From Acidobacteriales bacterium 59-55 (GTDB lineage: Bacteria > Acidobacteriota > Terriglobia > Terriglobales > Acidobacteriaceae): DNA of 64,000 nt. Both the position numbers and the translations under genes were made by a program. Shown piece by piece: positions 1 to 8,327 of the stretch. The DNA is taken from the NCBI GenBank assembly GCA_001897435.1, contig MKSV01000006.1, positions 124,001-188,000 on the forward strand, written 5' to 3'. Below the pieces are notes generated by a model that worked only from the letters and a program-made list of their open reading frames with translations, was not told where the DNA came from and did no database searches. Within the stretch, counting starts at the first letter, position 1. Every line of letters starts with the position of its first letter.

Positions 1-73
1 GGAGCTGCTCATCGCGGTCGGGTGCTGCATTTTCTATTGTATCTGCGGCAGACAGGGGCGTCGCCAGTTATAG
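1..73 (+). CDS. C-terminal tail of an unidentified membrane protein (partial)
   Basis: Frame 2 is open from the window edge to a TAG at 71-73. It encodes a short hydrophobic, cysteine-rich stretch (LLIAVGCCIFYC) followed by a basic tail (GRQGRRQL). That pattern suits a last membrane helix with a positive cytoplasmic end. Only about 23 residues are visible, so the family cannot be named, and a chance open frame is possible. It would converge on the cupin gene. Confidence 0.3.
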   Translation, partial: ELLIAVGCCIFYCICGRQGRRQL

Positions 74-79
74 ATACGT

Positions 80-490
80 CTACAGGTGAAAGACGAGGCC
101 GAAATGGCCTCCAATCTCCAGAATCTTCCTCATATTGTCGGAAGGGATGCTCTCGATCTGCTCGAAAAACTCCTCGAATCCTCCGGGAGTGATGAAGACT
201 CCTATCTTGCCCGGCGTGGTGCCCACGTTGCGGAAGGTGTGGACCGAGCCGCGCGGCAGAAAGGCATACTCCCCTTTGGGGATGCTGCGCCACTTACCGT
301 TTTCGAGAAGCTTGAACTCGCCTTCCAGAACGGTGAAGGTCTCGTCTTCCCGGCTGTGCTGGTGCGGCGGTGGACCGCCACCGGGAAGCGTGGTCTGAAC
401 GATGAAGGCAAGGGCTCCATTACTCATCTGGCTGGTGACCATCACATCAATTTGCTCGCCAAGGACACTTAACGTTTTAACAGGCTCCAT
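80..490 (-). CDS. Single-domain cupin protein
   Basis: About 136 residues forming one cupin barrel. Both cupin motifs are complete. Motif 1 has His43, His45 and Glu50 (HQHSREDE) with Gly57. Motif 2 has Gly73, Pro79, Gly81, His84 and Asn88. These are the usual metal ligands, so a metal-binding barrel is likely. No signal peptide is seen. The frame runs upstream to 541, but the internal ATG at 490 gives a protein that starts where cupins normally do. Substrate and reaction cannot be read from sequence; small cupins of this kind include dioxygenases, isomerases and sugar- or auxin-binding proteins. Confidence 0.8.
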   Translation of the reverse strand: MEPVKTLSVLGEQIDVMVTSQMSNGALAFIVQTTLPGGGPPPHQHSREDETFTVLEGEFKLLENGKWRSIPKGEYAFLPRGSVHTFRNVGTTPGKIGVFITPGGFEEFFEQIESIPSDNMRKILEIGGHFGLVFHL

Positions 491-583
491 ACACCGACTC
501 CACAAACACAGAACTGAGTTACCGTGACCCCATAGACCCATACTGCAAACGGCACGAGTGTAGCAGGAGAATGCGCCGCCGGA

Positions 584-1675
584 CTAGACTTCGCTGCTCT
601 CAGCGATATCTTCCGAGCCATCCGGCGCAGCTTTCTCCTTGTCAGGCGCGGTTCTCGCGTCTTCAAACTCAGTCTCCTCCGGCTCATCCTCGAGCGCGAC
701 GTCGAGCGGATCGTCCTCGCCGTCGGGGCTGCCGTCGGCCTGGGCAATATGGATGTGCTTGCCTGCCTGAAGCTCCTCGGCGGTCTCAGGAGCGTGATGC
801 TCCACAGAATCGACAGAGTCCATGGGAATCTCTTCCTGTTCGGCTAGTTCGCCGGCCATCTTCTCGAACTCCTCGATACTGGGAAGCTCGCCGATGTCCT
901 TGAGTCCGAAGCGCAGCAGGAAGTCGCGCGTCGTCTTGTAAAGGATGGGCCGACCGATCACCTGCTTGCGCCCGGCGGTCGTTACCAGCTTGCGCGCCAT
1001 GAGACTGCCCAGCACGCCGCCGGAGTCGACGCCGCGAATCTCCGAGATCTCGGGAGCCGTGACCGGCTGCTTGTAGGCGACGACGGCCAGCGTCTCCAGC
1101 GCCTGCAGCGACAGCTTCAGCGGCGGTTTCAGCGATTTGACGAAGCCGCGAACGGCGTCGTGGTACTCCGGCTTGGTTGCCAGCCGATAGCCGCTGGCAA
1201 CCTCGCGAATCTCCAATCCCCGGTCGCCGTTGGCGTAGTCGCCAATGAGTTGGTCGAGCATGGCGCGGAAGTAATCGCGCAGGCGGCGCTCCTTCTCGCG
1301 AGCAGCCTTCTTGTCGTCCGGAGTAGCCTCGGCTGGGGCATCGCCTGCCGGTTCCGGCGTGGAAACGGCAGGTTCTTCAGCCGCATCCCCCGCCGGAGCG
1401 GTCTCCGGCTCGGCATCCGGAACCGTCGGGGTCGCTTCGCTCAGGGGCGAGGACACGGCAACTTCTTCATCCGAACCGCCAGGCTCGGCAAAGTTCTCGT
1501 CGTTGAGGGCGGTGGCGTCCGCCGGAGCCTCCTCCAGATCGAGCGACTGCTGGGCTGCCTCGATGCGGTCGAGTTCGGCCTGGGCCTCGTGGCCGAGCAG
1601 GCCAATAAGCTGGGCCAGGGTCACTGGCTCTTCGGACGCGTAGATAACGGCTTCGATCTTTGCTTTGAGGCTCAT
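584..1675 (-). CDS. scpB: Segregation and condensation protein B (ScpB) with a long acidic insertion
   Basis: ScpB is the winged-helix subunit of the SMC-ScpA-ScpB complex that compacts and segregates the chromosome. The start of the first winged helix is seen at residues 1-30 (MSLKAKIEAVIYAS). The family core resumes near residue 140 with GLEIREVASGYRLATKPEY and continues through ALETLAVVAYKQPVTAPEI and GRPILYKTT. Between these lies about 100 residues rich in Ala, Glu, Pro and Asp, and an acidic tail follows residue 270. At about 363 residues it is nearly twice the usual 190-200. The start is set at the ATG at 1675. It is not next to scpA, which lies 3.7 kb away on the same strand. Confidence 0.92.
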   Translation of the reverse strand: MSLKAKIEAVIYASEEPVTLAQLIGLLGHEAQAELDRIEAAQQSLDLEEAPADATALNDENFAEPGGSDEEVAVSSPLSEATPTVPDAEPETAPAGDAAEEPAVSTPEPAGDAPAEATPDDKKAAREKERRLRDYFRAMLDQLIGDYANGDRGLEIREVASGYRLATKPEYHDAVRGFVKSLKPPLKLSLQALETLAVVAYKQPVTAPEISEIRGVDSGGVLGSLMARKLVTTAGRKQVIGRPILYKTTRDFLLRFGLKDIGELPSIEEFEKMAGELAEQEEIPMDSVDSVEHHAPETAEELQAGKHIHIAQADGSPDGEDDPLDVALEDEPEETEFEDARTAPDKEKAAPDGSEDIAESSEV

Positions 1676-1849
1676 AGTTGGTCCCCCTAAGCATACCAAT
1701 GCAGGGACGGGATTGCCGCGAAGGAAGTGACGAATTCCGGCAATCTCCGGAGCAAGGGTCGAGACTGGCCGCTTCCAGCCGTCAGCCCTAATATTGAGTC
1801 GAGATATTTGCGTCCGGATATTGTTCCGGATATTGGGAGGAGAGGTTCA

Positions 1850-2359
1850 GTGGCCCAGCTCGAAGTGATTCGCGGAGACATTACAAGATTGACGGTGGAC
1901 GCTATCGTCAATGCTGCCAACACTTCCCTGCTGGGCGGAGGCGGGGTAGACGGAGCCATCCACCGCGCGGCGGGCAAGGAGCTGCTCCGCGCCTGCCAGG
2001 CGCTGGGCGGCTGCGAGACCGGCTCGGCCAGGGCGACACCCGGCTTCAACCTCCCCGCCAAATGGGTCTTTCATGCCGTCGGTCCAGTATGGAACGGAGG
2101 CTCCCGGCACGAAGACGAGTTGCTGGCGGGATGCTATCGACGCTCAATGGAACTCGCCCGTGAGCATCAGGCAAAGTCCATCGCCTTTCCGGCGATCTCG
2201 ACCGGCGTCTACCGGTTTCCCCGGCAGCGGGCAGCGGAGATCGCTGTACGGACCGTTCGCGAGCACCTGCCTGCAAGCGGTCTGGATCAGGTCATCTTCT
2301 GCTGCTTCGACGAGGAGACGGCCGGAATCTACGACGCCATACTGACGGCACGGCCCTGA
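1850..2359 (+). CDS. Macro-domain protein (ADP-ribose / O-acetyl-ADP-ribose hydrolase family)
   Basis: Macro domains bind ADP-ribose, and the stand-alone bacterial forms often deacetylate O-acetyl-ADP-ribose or remove ADP-ribose from proteins. The 169-residue protein is one domain. It has the nucleotide loop DAIVNAANTSLLGGGGVDGA near residues 15-35 and the second binding loop ISTGVYRFP near residue 115. The GTG at 1850 is chosen because a strong GGGAGGAGAGG ribosome site precedes it. The open frame starts at 1727, but those extra 41 residues have no family match. It diverges from scpB. Confidence 0.9.
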   Translation: MAQLEVIRGDITRLTVDAIVNAANTSLLGGGGVDGAIHRAAGKELLRACQALGGCETGSARATPGFNLPAKWVFHAVGPVWNGGSRHEDELLAGCYRRSMELAREHQAKSIAFPAISTGVYRFPRQRAAEIAVRTVREHLPASGLDQVIFCCFDEETAGIYDAILTARP

Positions 2360-2384
2360 AACCGCCCACGTGTGGACTCCGTCC

Positions 2385-3641
2385 TCACAGGAATCGAAAC
2401 GCCAATGCCGCAACGATGGTTGGCGGGAGCGCGGCCAGCAACAGGCCCAGCGGATGCACCGATTCATCGTCGAAGTGACCGCGCAGGATGGCGATGCCGG
2501 CCGGATTCGGCGCGTTGGCGATAATGCTCAGGCCACCGCCGGTCACGGCTCCGGCGACGAGCGCGTACTTGAAGCCCTCGGACAGCCCGTCGACCAGGGA
2601 GCCGAGGTAAGTCAACGCCGCATTGTCGGTGAACGCCGTCAGGATCGTAGCTCCGAAGAACACCTGATTGCTGCTCATGCCCATCAGTACCGGGTGCAGC
2701 CACCACTCCTGCTGTCCCCCCAGCACGACCAGGCCGGCCAGAAAGAAAGCGACCAGAAGACCTTCGCGCAGGATCAGCGGGTCCTGATAGCGCTCATAGG
2801 CGTGGGACACTCCGAGGAAAAAGAGAAACAGGCCCATAAACATCGCCGTTTGATGGGCGAATACGACGACGCCAACGAGAAACGCCAGATGAACGAATAC
2901 CAGAGGGAGAGGTACCGGCTCACGGCCGTCACCGCCCGTTGGCGACAGGTGTCTGAGTTCCTTGTAAAACAAGAGGGTTACGCCCAGGGCATTCACCACG
3001 ACTGCGGCGGCCGCCTTCCAGCCGAACGTTGACAGCATAAATGCAATGTCCCAGTTCCATTTGCCCGCAACCATCAGCACCGGCGGGGCCGCAAACGGGG
3101 TCAGCGTGCCGCCGATGGAGATATTTACGAACAGTACGCCCAGCGTGGCGTACTTCAGGCGCGATGACATGCCGCTTCCAAAAAAGCTGTCGGCCAGGAT
3201 CAGAGCGGCTAGCGTCATGGCGGCAGGCTCGGTAATGAACGACCCCAGCAAAGGCACCAGCGACAGCACGATGAAGTAGAACCCCATGCTTCCCGGCAGG
3301 GGGATGAGGCGAGCGATCAGGCGCGCGCCGGCCCGAGCCGTCTGCAGGATCGGACGGGTACCGGCGATCACCATAATGACAAAAACGAACATCGGCTCGG
3401 TGAAATTGCGCGAGTCGACGTACTGCACCGCCGCTTTTTCGCCAACAATGGCAAACATCGCCAGGACCAGAACCAGGGCCCAGAAGCCAAACACGACCTC
3501 CACCTCGCTCAGCAGGTGCAACACGCCGGCATGAGTCGGCCGGGTACGCGCCAGATTCTCGAAGAACTTGGTGGAGAAGGTGTGCAGGATGGCGACGGCA
3601 AACAGCACCGCGCCGATCAACTCAATGGGGGTTGGCGTCAC
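2385..3641 (-). CDS. Putative Na+/H+ antiporter (PF07399-type membrane protein)
   Basis: A 418-residue polytopic membrane protein with about 11-12 hydrophobic segments. Its conserved blocks (LGSFITEPAAMTLAALILA, ISIGGTLTPFAAPPVLMVAG, FFGATILTAFTDNAALTYLG) are those of the putative Na+/H+ antiporter family within the ion-transporter superfamily. Family membership is clear, but the transported ion is inferred. The start is a GTG at 3641 preceded by GGAGAA. It stands alone, converging on the macro-domain gene and diverging from the secreted protein at 3946. Confidence 0.82.
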   Translation of the reverse strand: MTPTPIELIGAVLFAVAILHTFSTKFFENLARTRPTHAGVLHLLSEVEVVFGFWALVLVLAMFAIVGEKAAVQYVDSRNFTEPMFVFVIMVIAGTRPILQTARAGARLIARLIPLPGSMGFYFIVLSLVPLLGSFITEPAAMTLAALILADSFFGSGMSSRLKYATLGVLFVNISIGGTLTPFAAPPVLMVAGKWNWDIAFMLSTFGWKAAAAVVVNALGVTLLFYKELRHLSPTGGDGREPVPLPLVFVHLAFLVGVVVFAHQTAMFMGLFLFFLGVSHAYERYQDPLILREGLLVAFFLAGLVVLGGQQEWWLHPVLMGMSSNQVFFGATILTAFTDNAALTYLGSLVDGLSEGFKYALVAGAVTGGGLSIIANAPNPAGIAILRGHFDDESVHPLGLLLAALPPTIVAALAFRFL

Positions 3642-3945
3642 ACATTCTCCTTGTAGCGTCTGATTGAGCGATACCCTGGCGCAAGGCCTGGAGGAAGAGA
3701 CTGTCGTTGCGTCATATAAAGTCCAATGTTACCTTTCCGGTCCGTTGTTCGTTGTCGGACTGCTTGCCATCCTTCGGCCTCGGGCATGCGCCTATCTATA
3801 TAGTCATGGTCATTGTCTTCTCCCTGTTAGTTTGGGGCCTCAGCAGGGTACCCGCTGCCGGGTCGGCTGGAATCTTCCCGGGAGCAGGTATGATGGACCG
3901 CGCAAAAAGGCTTCTGACATAAAGCGTGCAGAGAGGGAGGCGAGG
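3642..3945. other. Intergenic region between divergent genes
   Basis: The plus frame of the following gene is open from 3664, but the residues before 3946 do not look coding. No clear repeat, RNA or operator was seen. It presumably holds the promoters of the antiporter and of the secreted protein. Confidence 0.4.
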
Positions 3946-4674
3946 ATGGGTCGAAACAGGAATGCGATGTGGTGTCTTTCGCTCTGTCTTGTCTTGACGG
4001 GAACAGCCATAGCCCAGACGGCACCCGCTGCCGGGGGCAACGCCGCAGCGCACTCCCCGGGGACAATCCAACTGGTTGGAGTCCGCGCCGTACTGAACAA
4101 GAGTCTCGATACCCGGAAAGCGAAACAAGGCGATGCGGTCATCGCCAGGCCGGAGGTCGGGATCCATGTGGCCGACGGGTTGGACCTCGAGACCAGCAGC
4201 CTGCTGCTGGGGCGCGTGGACGAGGTTCAGCCATCAACCGACAAGAGCGACTCCGCGATAGCCGTGACCTTCGACAAGGTGCGGCTCAAGGGTGGCCGCG
4301 AAGTTCCTATCAAGGCGACGATTCTCTGGATCGGCCAGCCGCCCAACCTGCTTAACCCCACCATCGTCTCCGCGCCTGCCGACCGGACCACGCCCGGAGT
4401 GGGCGTTGGGGCGGGAATGACGGGAGTTCCACCGGAGCAGGGCTATCAGGGCTCGGAGATCGCGGGCGCACCGCGCCGTCACCACAACCGTCCCGTAGCA
4501 GCGCCGCCCACGCCAACGGGAGTCTTCTCGCAGGCGAACGCAATTCCCGGCGTCGACTTCGCCAGCGACATCCGCAAACCGGAGTCAGGCTCGTTCAGCG
4601 CGAAAGGCCGGAACGTGCGCATCCCCGGCGGCACGGTCTTCGCCTTCGCGCTGGCCGCAATGCCTGCTCCGTAG
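3946..4674 (+). CDS. Secreted protein of unknown function
   Basis: About 242 residues. A classical signal peptide (hydrophobic MWCLSLCLVLTGTAIAQ, cleavage likely after AQ) is followed by about 100 residues resembling periplasmic proteins common in Acidobacteria, in which a stretch on gene-product exposure (VRAVLNKSLDTRKAKQGDAV) precedes a beta-rich region. The second half is Pro/Gly/Ala-rich and probably disordered. No catalytic motif is visible. The ATG at 3946 is favoured by the preceding GAGGGAGGCGAGG. I do not recognise a function. Confidence 0.7.
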   Translation: MGRNRNAMWCLSLCLVLTGTAIAQTAPAAGGNAAAHSPGTIQLVGVRAVLNKSLDTRKAKQGDAVIARPEVGIHVADGLDLETSSLLLGRVDEVQPSTDKSDSAIAVTFDKVRLKGGREVPIKATILWIGQPPNLLNPTIVSAPADRTTPGVGVGAGMTGVPPEQGYQGSEIAGAPRRHHNRPVAAPPTPTGVFSQANAIPGVDFASDIRKPESGSFSAKGRNVRIPGGTVFAFALAAMPAP

Positions 4675-4764
4675 CGCGGCTCATGCAGGTCGGTATGTAA
4701 CGCGACAGTGGTCAGCTGCATAATAGACGCTAAATGATTGGCAAATAGAGGGCTCGCCAAGACA

Positions 4765-5223
4765 ATGGCTACGTTGATTCAATACATTAAGCGGTATCGA
4801 TTGCTGGCGATATTGTTATTAGTTGTCTTCCTTGCAATCAAGGGATGTGAATTGTTCCCCGAAGCCACATTTACGTTGGCAAACGATTCCAGGCTTCCGA
4901 AATGGGTTACCCTCCCACAGGGATTTACACAGGCCGACGTTTCAGTTTCCATGAACTATTACGCTCTGCCGTGGCCCAGAGCGCAATTTATATTGCGAGA
5001 TAAAAACGGACATATACTGAAGAAGGAAAACGGCAAGATGAGGTGCAGATCTCCTTTCGAGCTAATAAATCACCCGCAGGGATTTCCCTCTGGCTATCCG
5101 GCCTACGAAGCAATCACAGTCAACGGCATAACAGAAATCATTGAACATAGGAAAATAGAGCCGATCTTTTATGTAACCGATGATCCCGCCGTTTGGAAAC
5201 AATATCAGTCGATGGGGTGTTAG
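4765..5223 (+). CDS. Hypothetical membrane-anchored protein, AT-richer than neighbours
   Basis: About 152 residues starting MATLIQYIKRYRLLAILLL. One N-terminal membrane segment (residues 12-27) ends near a Cys at residue 29 (IKGCELF). This could be an anchor or an atypical lipoprotein signal. The rest looks like a small exported domain with no recognisable family. Base composition is visibly lower in GC than the flanking genes, and codons such as ATA and TTA are frequent, which hints at recent acquisition. It sits alone between the secreted protein and scpA. Confidence 0.6.
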   Translation: MATLIQYIKRYRLLAILLLVVFLAIKGCELFPEATFTLANDSRLPKWVTLPQGFTQADVSVSMNYYALPWPRAQFILRDKNGHILKKENGKMRCRSPFELINHPQGFPSGYPAYEAITVNGITEIIEHRKIEPIFYVTDDPAVWKQYQSMGC

Positions 5224-5330
5224 CTAAAACTTGCTCTATGTCACTGTCATGCGAGTTCGGGGCCTGTGGAGGACTGCCCGACGGATTCCAAGCCGATTTG
5301 TGCTATTACAGAACCCTGATGATCTGTCGT

Positions 5331-6323
5331 CTAGCGCCAGTCGTCGCGCGCCTGCGCCTGATCGGCAAAGATAGCGTCGAAGTTGTCCGTCTTCTTGATG
5401 AGGATATCGCCCTGCTGGATCGGCTGGTGCAGTAGTACTGCCTGCAGGCGGACCAGTTCCAGCATCGCCAGGAACATGCAGATCAGAGCACGCTCGGTAT
5501 GGGTGTTGTGCAGCAGCCGGCGCAGGCTGACCGGCTTGTCCTCCATGACCAGGCGGCGCTTGACGTAGTCGATCATCTGAGCGACCGTGACCGACTCCTC
5601 GTCCACGTTGAGTATGGGCCGCTCACGCAGGCGGTCCAGGACCTCCTGGAAGACACGGACCAGATCGACCGTGTCGGCGGCGATCTCGCGCTCGGTTCCG
5701 GCGTCGTCTTTGAACTCGCGGATGCCGGGGTTAGTCCAGGTGGCCTCTTCGATCTGCTGCTTCTGCATCAACATCTGCGCGGCAGCCTTGAAGCGCTCGT
5801 GCTCCAGCAGCCGCTCCACCAGTTCGCGCCGGGGGTCTTCCGCATCGCCCCCGAGCACATCGCTGGGGTCGCGCGGCAGCAGCGTCTTCGACTTGATGTG
5901 AATCAGCAGCGAGGCCATATAGATGAACTCACCCGCCGAGTCCACATCGGTCTGCTTCAACTGGTGCGTATAATCCAGAAACTGGCTGGTGATGCGGGCG
6001 ATGGGGATGTCGTAGATGTCGATGTTCTGCTTGCGGATGAGGTCGAGCAGAAGATCGAGCGGGCCGTCGTAGACCTGTCCGACGGTCACGGAAAAGGGCG
6101 ACTGCGAGGCCTCTTCCTTTGCGGCGGAAGGCCGCTTCGGCTCCGCCGAGGCGGGCGGAACGGGTTGCGGCTGAAGCTCAAACGGCTCATGCGCCTCCGG
6201 CACGGTGGGAGCCGTCTCCGCTGCGGCAGTCGTTGGCTCTGTTGCCGCAGCCGGCTCGGTCACAGCTTCTGCCGGACGCTCAGGCGCAGCATCGGGATGG
6301 AGGGTTTCATCGGACATGGTCAT
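5331..6323 (-). CDS. scpA: Segregation and condensation protein A (ScpA)
   Basis: ScpA is the kleisin that bridges the SMC dimer and binds ScpB. The conserved N-terminal block VGQVYDGPLDLLLDLIRKQ is followed by IDIYDIPIARITSQFLDYT, the SMC-head-binding region. The C-terminal winged helix (ERALICMFLAMLELVRLQAV) is present. The first 80 residues are an Ala/Pro/Glu-rich disordered extension not found in typical ScpA of about 250 residues. The start ATG overlaps the trpS stop as ATGA (6320-6323), so translation is probably coupled to trpS. scpB is not in this operon. Confidence 0.93.
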   Translation of the reverse strand: MTMSDETLHPDAAPERPAEAVTEPAAATEPTTAAAETAPTVPEAHEPFELQPQPVPPASAEPKRPSAAKEEASQSPFSVTVGQVYDGPLDLLLDLIRKQNIDIYDIPIARITSQFLDYTHQLKQTDVDSAGEFIYMASLLIHIKSKTLLPRDPSDVLGGDAEDPRRELVERLLEHERFKAAAQMLMQKQQIEEATWTNPGIREFKDDAGTEREIAADTVDLVRVFQEVLDRLRERPILNVDEESVTVAQMIDYVKRRLVMEDKPVSLRRLLHNTHTERALICMFLAMLELVRLQAVLLHQPIQQGDILIKKTDNFDAIFADQAQARDDWR

Positions 6324-7489
6324 TCGAGACCTACCGCAGAGCGAACCTGCTGCATGGTAATGGCGGCACGAGCCGCTGCTTTAGTTGCGCCTTCAGCAAG
6401 CATGGCATCGACTTCGCCGGGGTTGGCTTCGAAGTGTCGGCGGCGCTCCTGAATCGGAGCCAGTTCCTTAACGACTGCATCGGCGAGCCAGCCCTTGCAT
6501 TCGATACAGCCGATACCGGCAGTCGTGCAGCCTTCGCGTGCCTTCTGCTGGGTCTCTTCGGTCGAGAAAACTTTATGCAGGTCGAAGACCGGGCACACAT
6601 CCGGGTTGCCATGATCTTCGCGGCGAATGCGGGCGGGGTCGGTGACCATCGTCTTCAGCCTGGAGCGAATCTCCGGCTCGGGGTCGGAGAGCAGGATGGT
6701 GTTCTTATAGCTCTTCGACATCTTGCGGCCATCGGTGCCAGGCAGCTTGGGCGAGGGCGTCAGCAGGACTTGAGGTTCGGGCAAAACTTCGGTGCGGCCA
6801 AAGCCCGAGAGCTTCTTCGTCTGGAGCGCCGCCTGTTGCAGTTCGTGCGGGCTGAAGGTCGTCTTATGAGGGTCTTTGGCCAGCTTGCGCGCCTTCTCTT
6901 CAATCGCAGGCATCTCCCACGGTGCAGCGTTGGGGTTGAGATGGAAGTTGCCGGGATAAAACTGGTTGAAGCGGCGGGCGACCTCGCGGGTCAGTTCGAC
7001 GTGGGCAATCTGGTCCTGCCCCACCGGCACATAGTCAGCCTGATAGATGAGGATGTCGGCGGACTGCAGGAGAGGGTAGCCGAGGAAGCCGAAGGTGGCC
7101 AGATCCTTCTCGCGAAGCTGCTCCTGCTGGTCCTTGTAAGTAGGCACACGCTCCAGCCAGGTCAGCGGCGTAATCATGCTCAGCAGATCATTCAGCGCAA
7201 AGTGAGCAGGAACCTTGCTCTGGATGAAGATCGTGCAGAGCGCGGGGTCGAGGCCGGCCGAGAGGAAATCGAGCGCAACCTGATGGATGTCGTCCTTCAA
7301 GTTGGAGGTGTCGGCATAGCCGGTCGTCAACGCGTGGTAGTCAGCGATGAAGAAGTAGCACTCATATTCATGCTGGAGCTTGACCCAGTTGTAGAGCGCG
7401 CCCATGTAGTTGCCCAGATGGAGCCGGCCTGTGGGACGCATGCCGCTGAGGACGCGGCGGCGTGGGGAATTCGAAGTATTTTCAGTCAT
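6320..7489 (-). CDS. trpS: Tryptophanyl-tRNA synthetase
   Basis: A class I aminoacyl-tRNA synthetase that charges tRNA-Trp. The HIGH-like motif is seen as GRLHLGNYMGA close to the N-terminus and the KMSKS motif as GRKMSKSYKNT. Between them lie the tryptophan-pocket region (YPLLQSADILIYQADYVPVGQDQ) in shortened family form. About 389 residues from the ATG at 7489; the frame extends five codons upstream. The length is above the usual 330 because of an insert after residue 170 typical of one TrpS subgroup. It lies downstream of the M50 protease gene and overlaps scpA. Confidence 0.95.
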   Translation of the reverse strand: MTENTSNSPRRRVLSGMRPTGRLHLGNYMGALYNWVKLQHEYECYFFIADYHALTTGYADTSNLKDDIHQVALDFLSAGLDPALCTIFIQSKVPAHFALNDLLSMITPLTWLERVPTYKDQQEQLREKDLATFGFLGYPLLQSADILIYQADYVPVGQDQIAHVELTREVARRFNQFYPGNFHLNPNAAPWEMPAIEEKARKLAKDPHKTTFSPHELQQAALQTKKLSGFGRTEVLPEPQVLLTPSPKLPGTDGRKMSKSYKNTILLSDPEPEIRSRLKTMVTDPARIRREDHGNPDVCPVFDLHKVFSTEETQQKAREGCTTAGIGCIECKGWLADAVVKELAPIQERRRHFEANPGEVDAMLAEGATKAAARAAITMQQVRSAVGLE

Positions 7490-7528
7490 TGCGATCAGAC
7501 CCAAGGTTACATGATGGAGCCACGAAAA

Positions 7529-7560
7529 CCACCTGCTCCTAAAGCGTGAAGAGCAGGTGG
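7529..7560 (-). terminator. Hairpin spanning the end of the M50 gene
   Basis: A perfect 10-bp stem, CCACCTGCTC with GAGCAGGTGG, closes a 12-nt loop that contains the TAG stop of the M50 protease gene. On the minus strand it is followed by TTTT. It looks like a Rho-independent terminator or partial attenuator between the protease gene and trpS. Confidence 0.6.
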
Positions 7561-8240
7561 TTGAAGGTCCTGAGCAGGGGGTCGAAGAAGACGGTGAAGA
7601 TGAAGCTGCCGCCGATCAGAAACAGGACGATCAGCCCGATCATTCCCATCCGGTCATAGAGTTGCAGTGCCCTGTAAGGCAGAAAGTGACGCAGAATGTG
7701 GCTTCCATCGAGAGGGGGAATGGGAATCAGGTTGAAGATGAACAGCAGAAGGTTGATAAGTACCACAAAATAAAGGAACAGCGCCACGGGGAACAGGGCC
7801 GGAAGACCAACGGTCGGGATGCCCTTAATATTCGAGGCCAAGGCCACCGCCGTCGCTACCGCTGCCAGACCACCCGCGGTAATGTGCTTGATGATGACCA
7901 GAAGAATCAGGGCAACTGAGGCTGAGGCCAGGTTGCTGGCCGGACCGGCAAGAGTCACCAGGATGTCGTCGCGCTTGTAGTTCTTGAAGTTGCGCGCCGT
8001 CACCGGCGTAGGCTTGGCCCAGCCGATCAGCGGCCAGTGATAGACCAGGGCCAGCAGCGGCATGAACACCGAACCCAACGGATCCAGATGCTTGAGCGGG
8101 TTCAGGGTGACACGGCCCAGCATCATGGCCGTGGGGTCGCCCAGCTTCCATGCCACCCAGGCATGGGCACATTCGTGCACACTGAAGGCGAGGACGAGAA
8201 CGACCACCTGAAATAGAACAAGTATGACTTCCTGATTCAT
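7539..8240 (-). CDS. Site-2-protease-family (M50) membrane metalloprotease
   Basis: A 233-residue integral membrane protein with five or so hydrophobic segments. The zinc-binding motif HECAH (HExxH) is near residue 23 in the first segment, and a second conserved motif, NLIPIPPLDGSH (NPxPPLDG type), is near residue 172, which supplies the third ligand Asp. This short form has no PDZ domain and matches the YwhC-like subgroup of M50, whose substrates are mostly unknown. It heads the run protease-trpS-scpA, but a terminator-like hairpin at its stop suggests partly separate transcription. Confidence 0.9.
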   Translation of the reverse strand: MNQEVILVLFQVVVLVLAFSVHECAHAWVAWKLGDPTAMMLGRVTLNPLKHLDPLGSVFMPLLALVYHWPLIGWAKPTPVTARNFKNYKRDDILVTLAGPASNLASASVALILLVIIKHITAGGLAAVATAVALASNIKGIPTVGLPALFPVALFLYFVVLINLLLFIFNLIPIPPLDGSHILRHFLPYRALQLYDRMGMIGLIVLFLIGGSFIFTVFFDPLLRTFNHLLFTL

Positions 8241-8327
8241 CCTTCTAGCTTATCGGAGGCGGAGTTCTTCTGGCAGCGTGAAGGAACAGAACCAGGCCCA
8301 TCAGCCCGCGCGTGGTTTGATATAGGG

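Noticed and set aside
5499..6452. Long plus-strand open frame opposite scpA
   Set aside because: Shadow of the real gene on the other strand; no recognisable domain.
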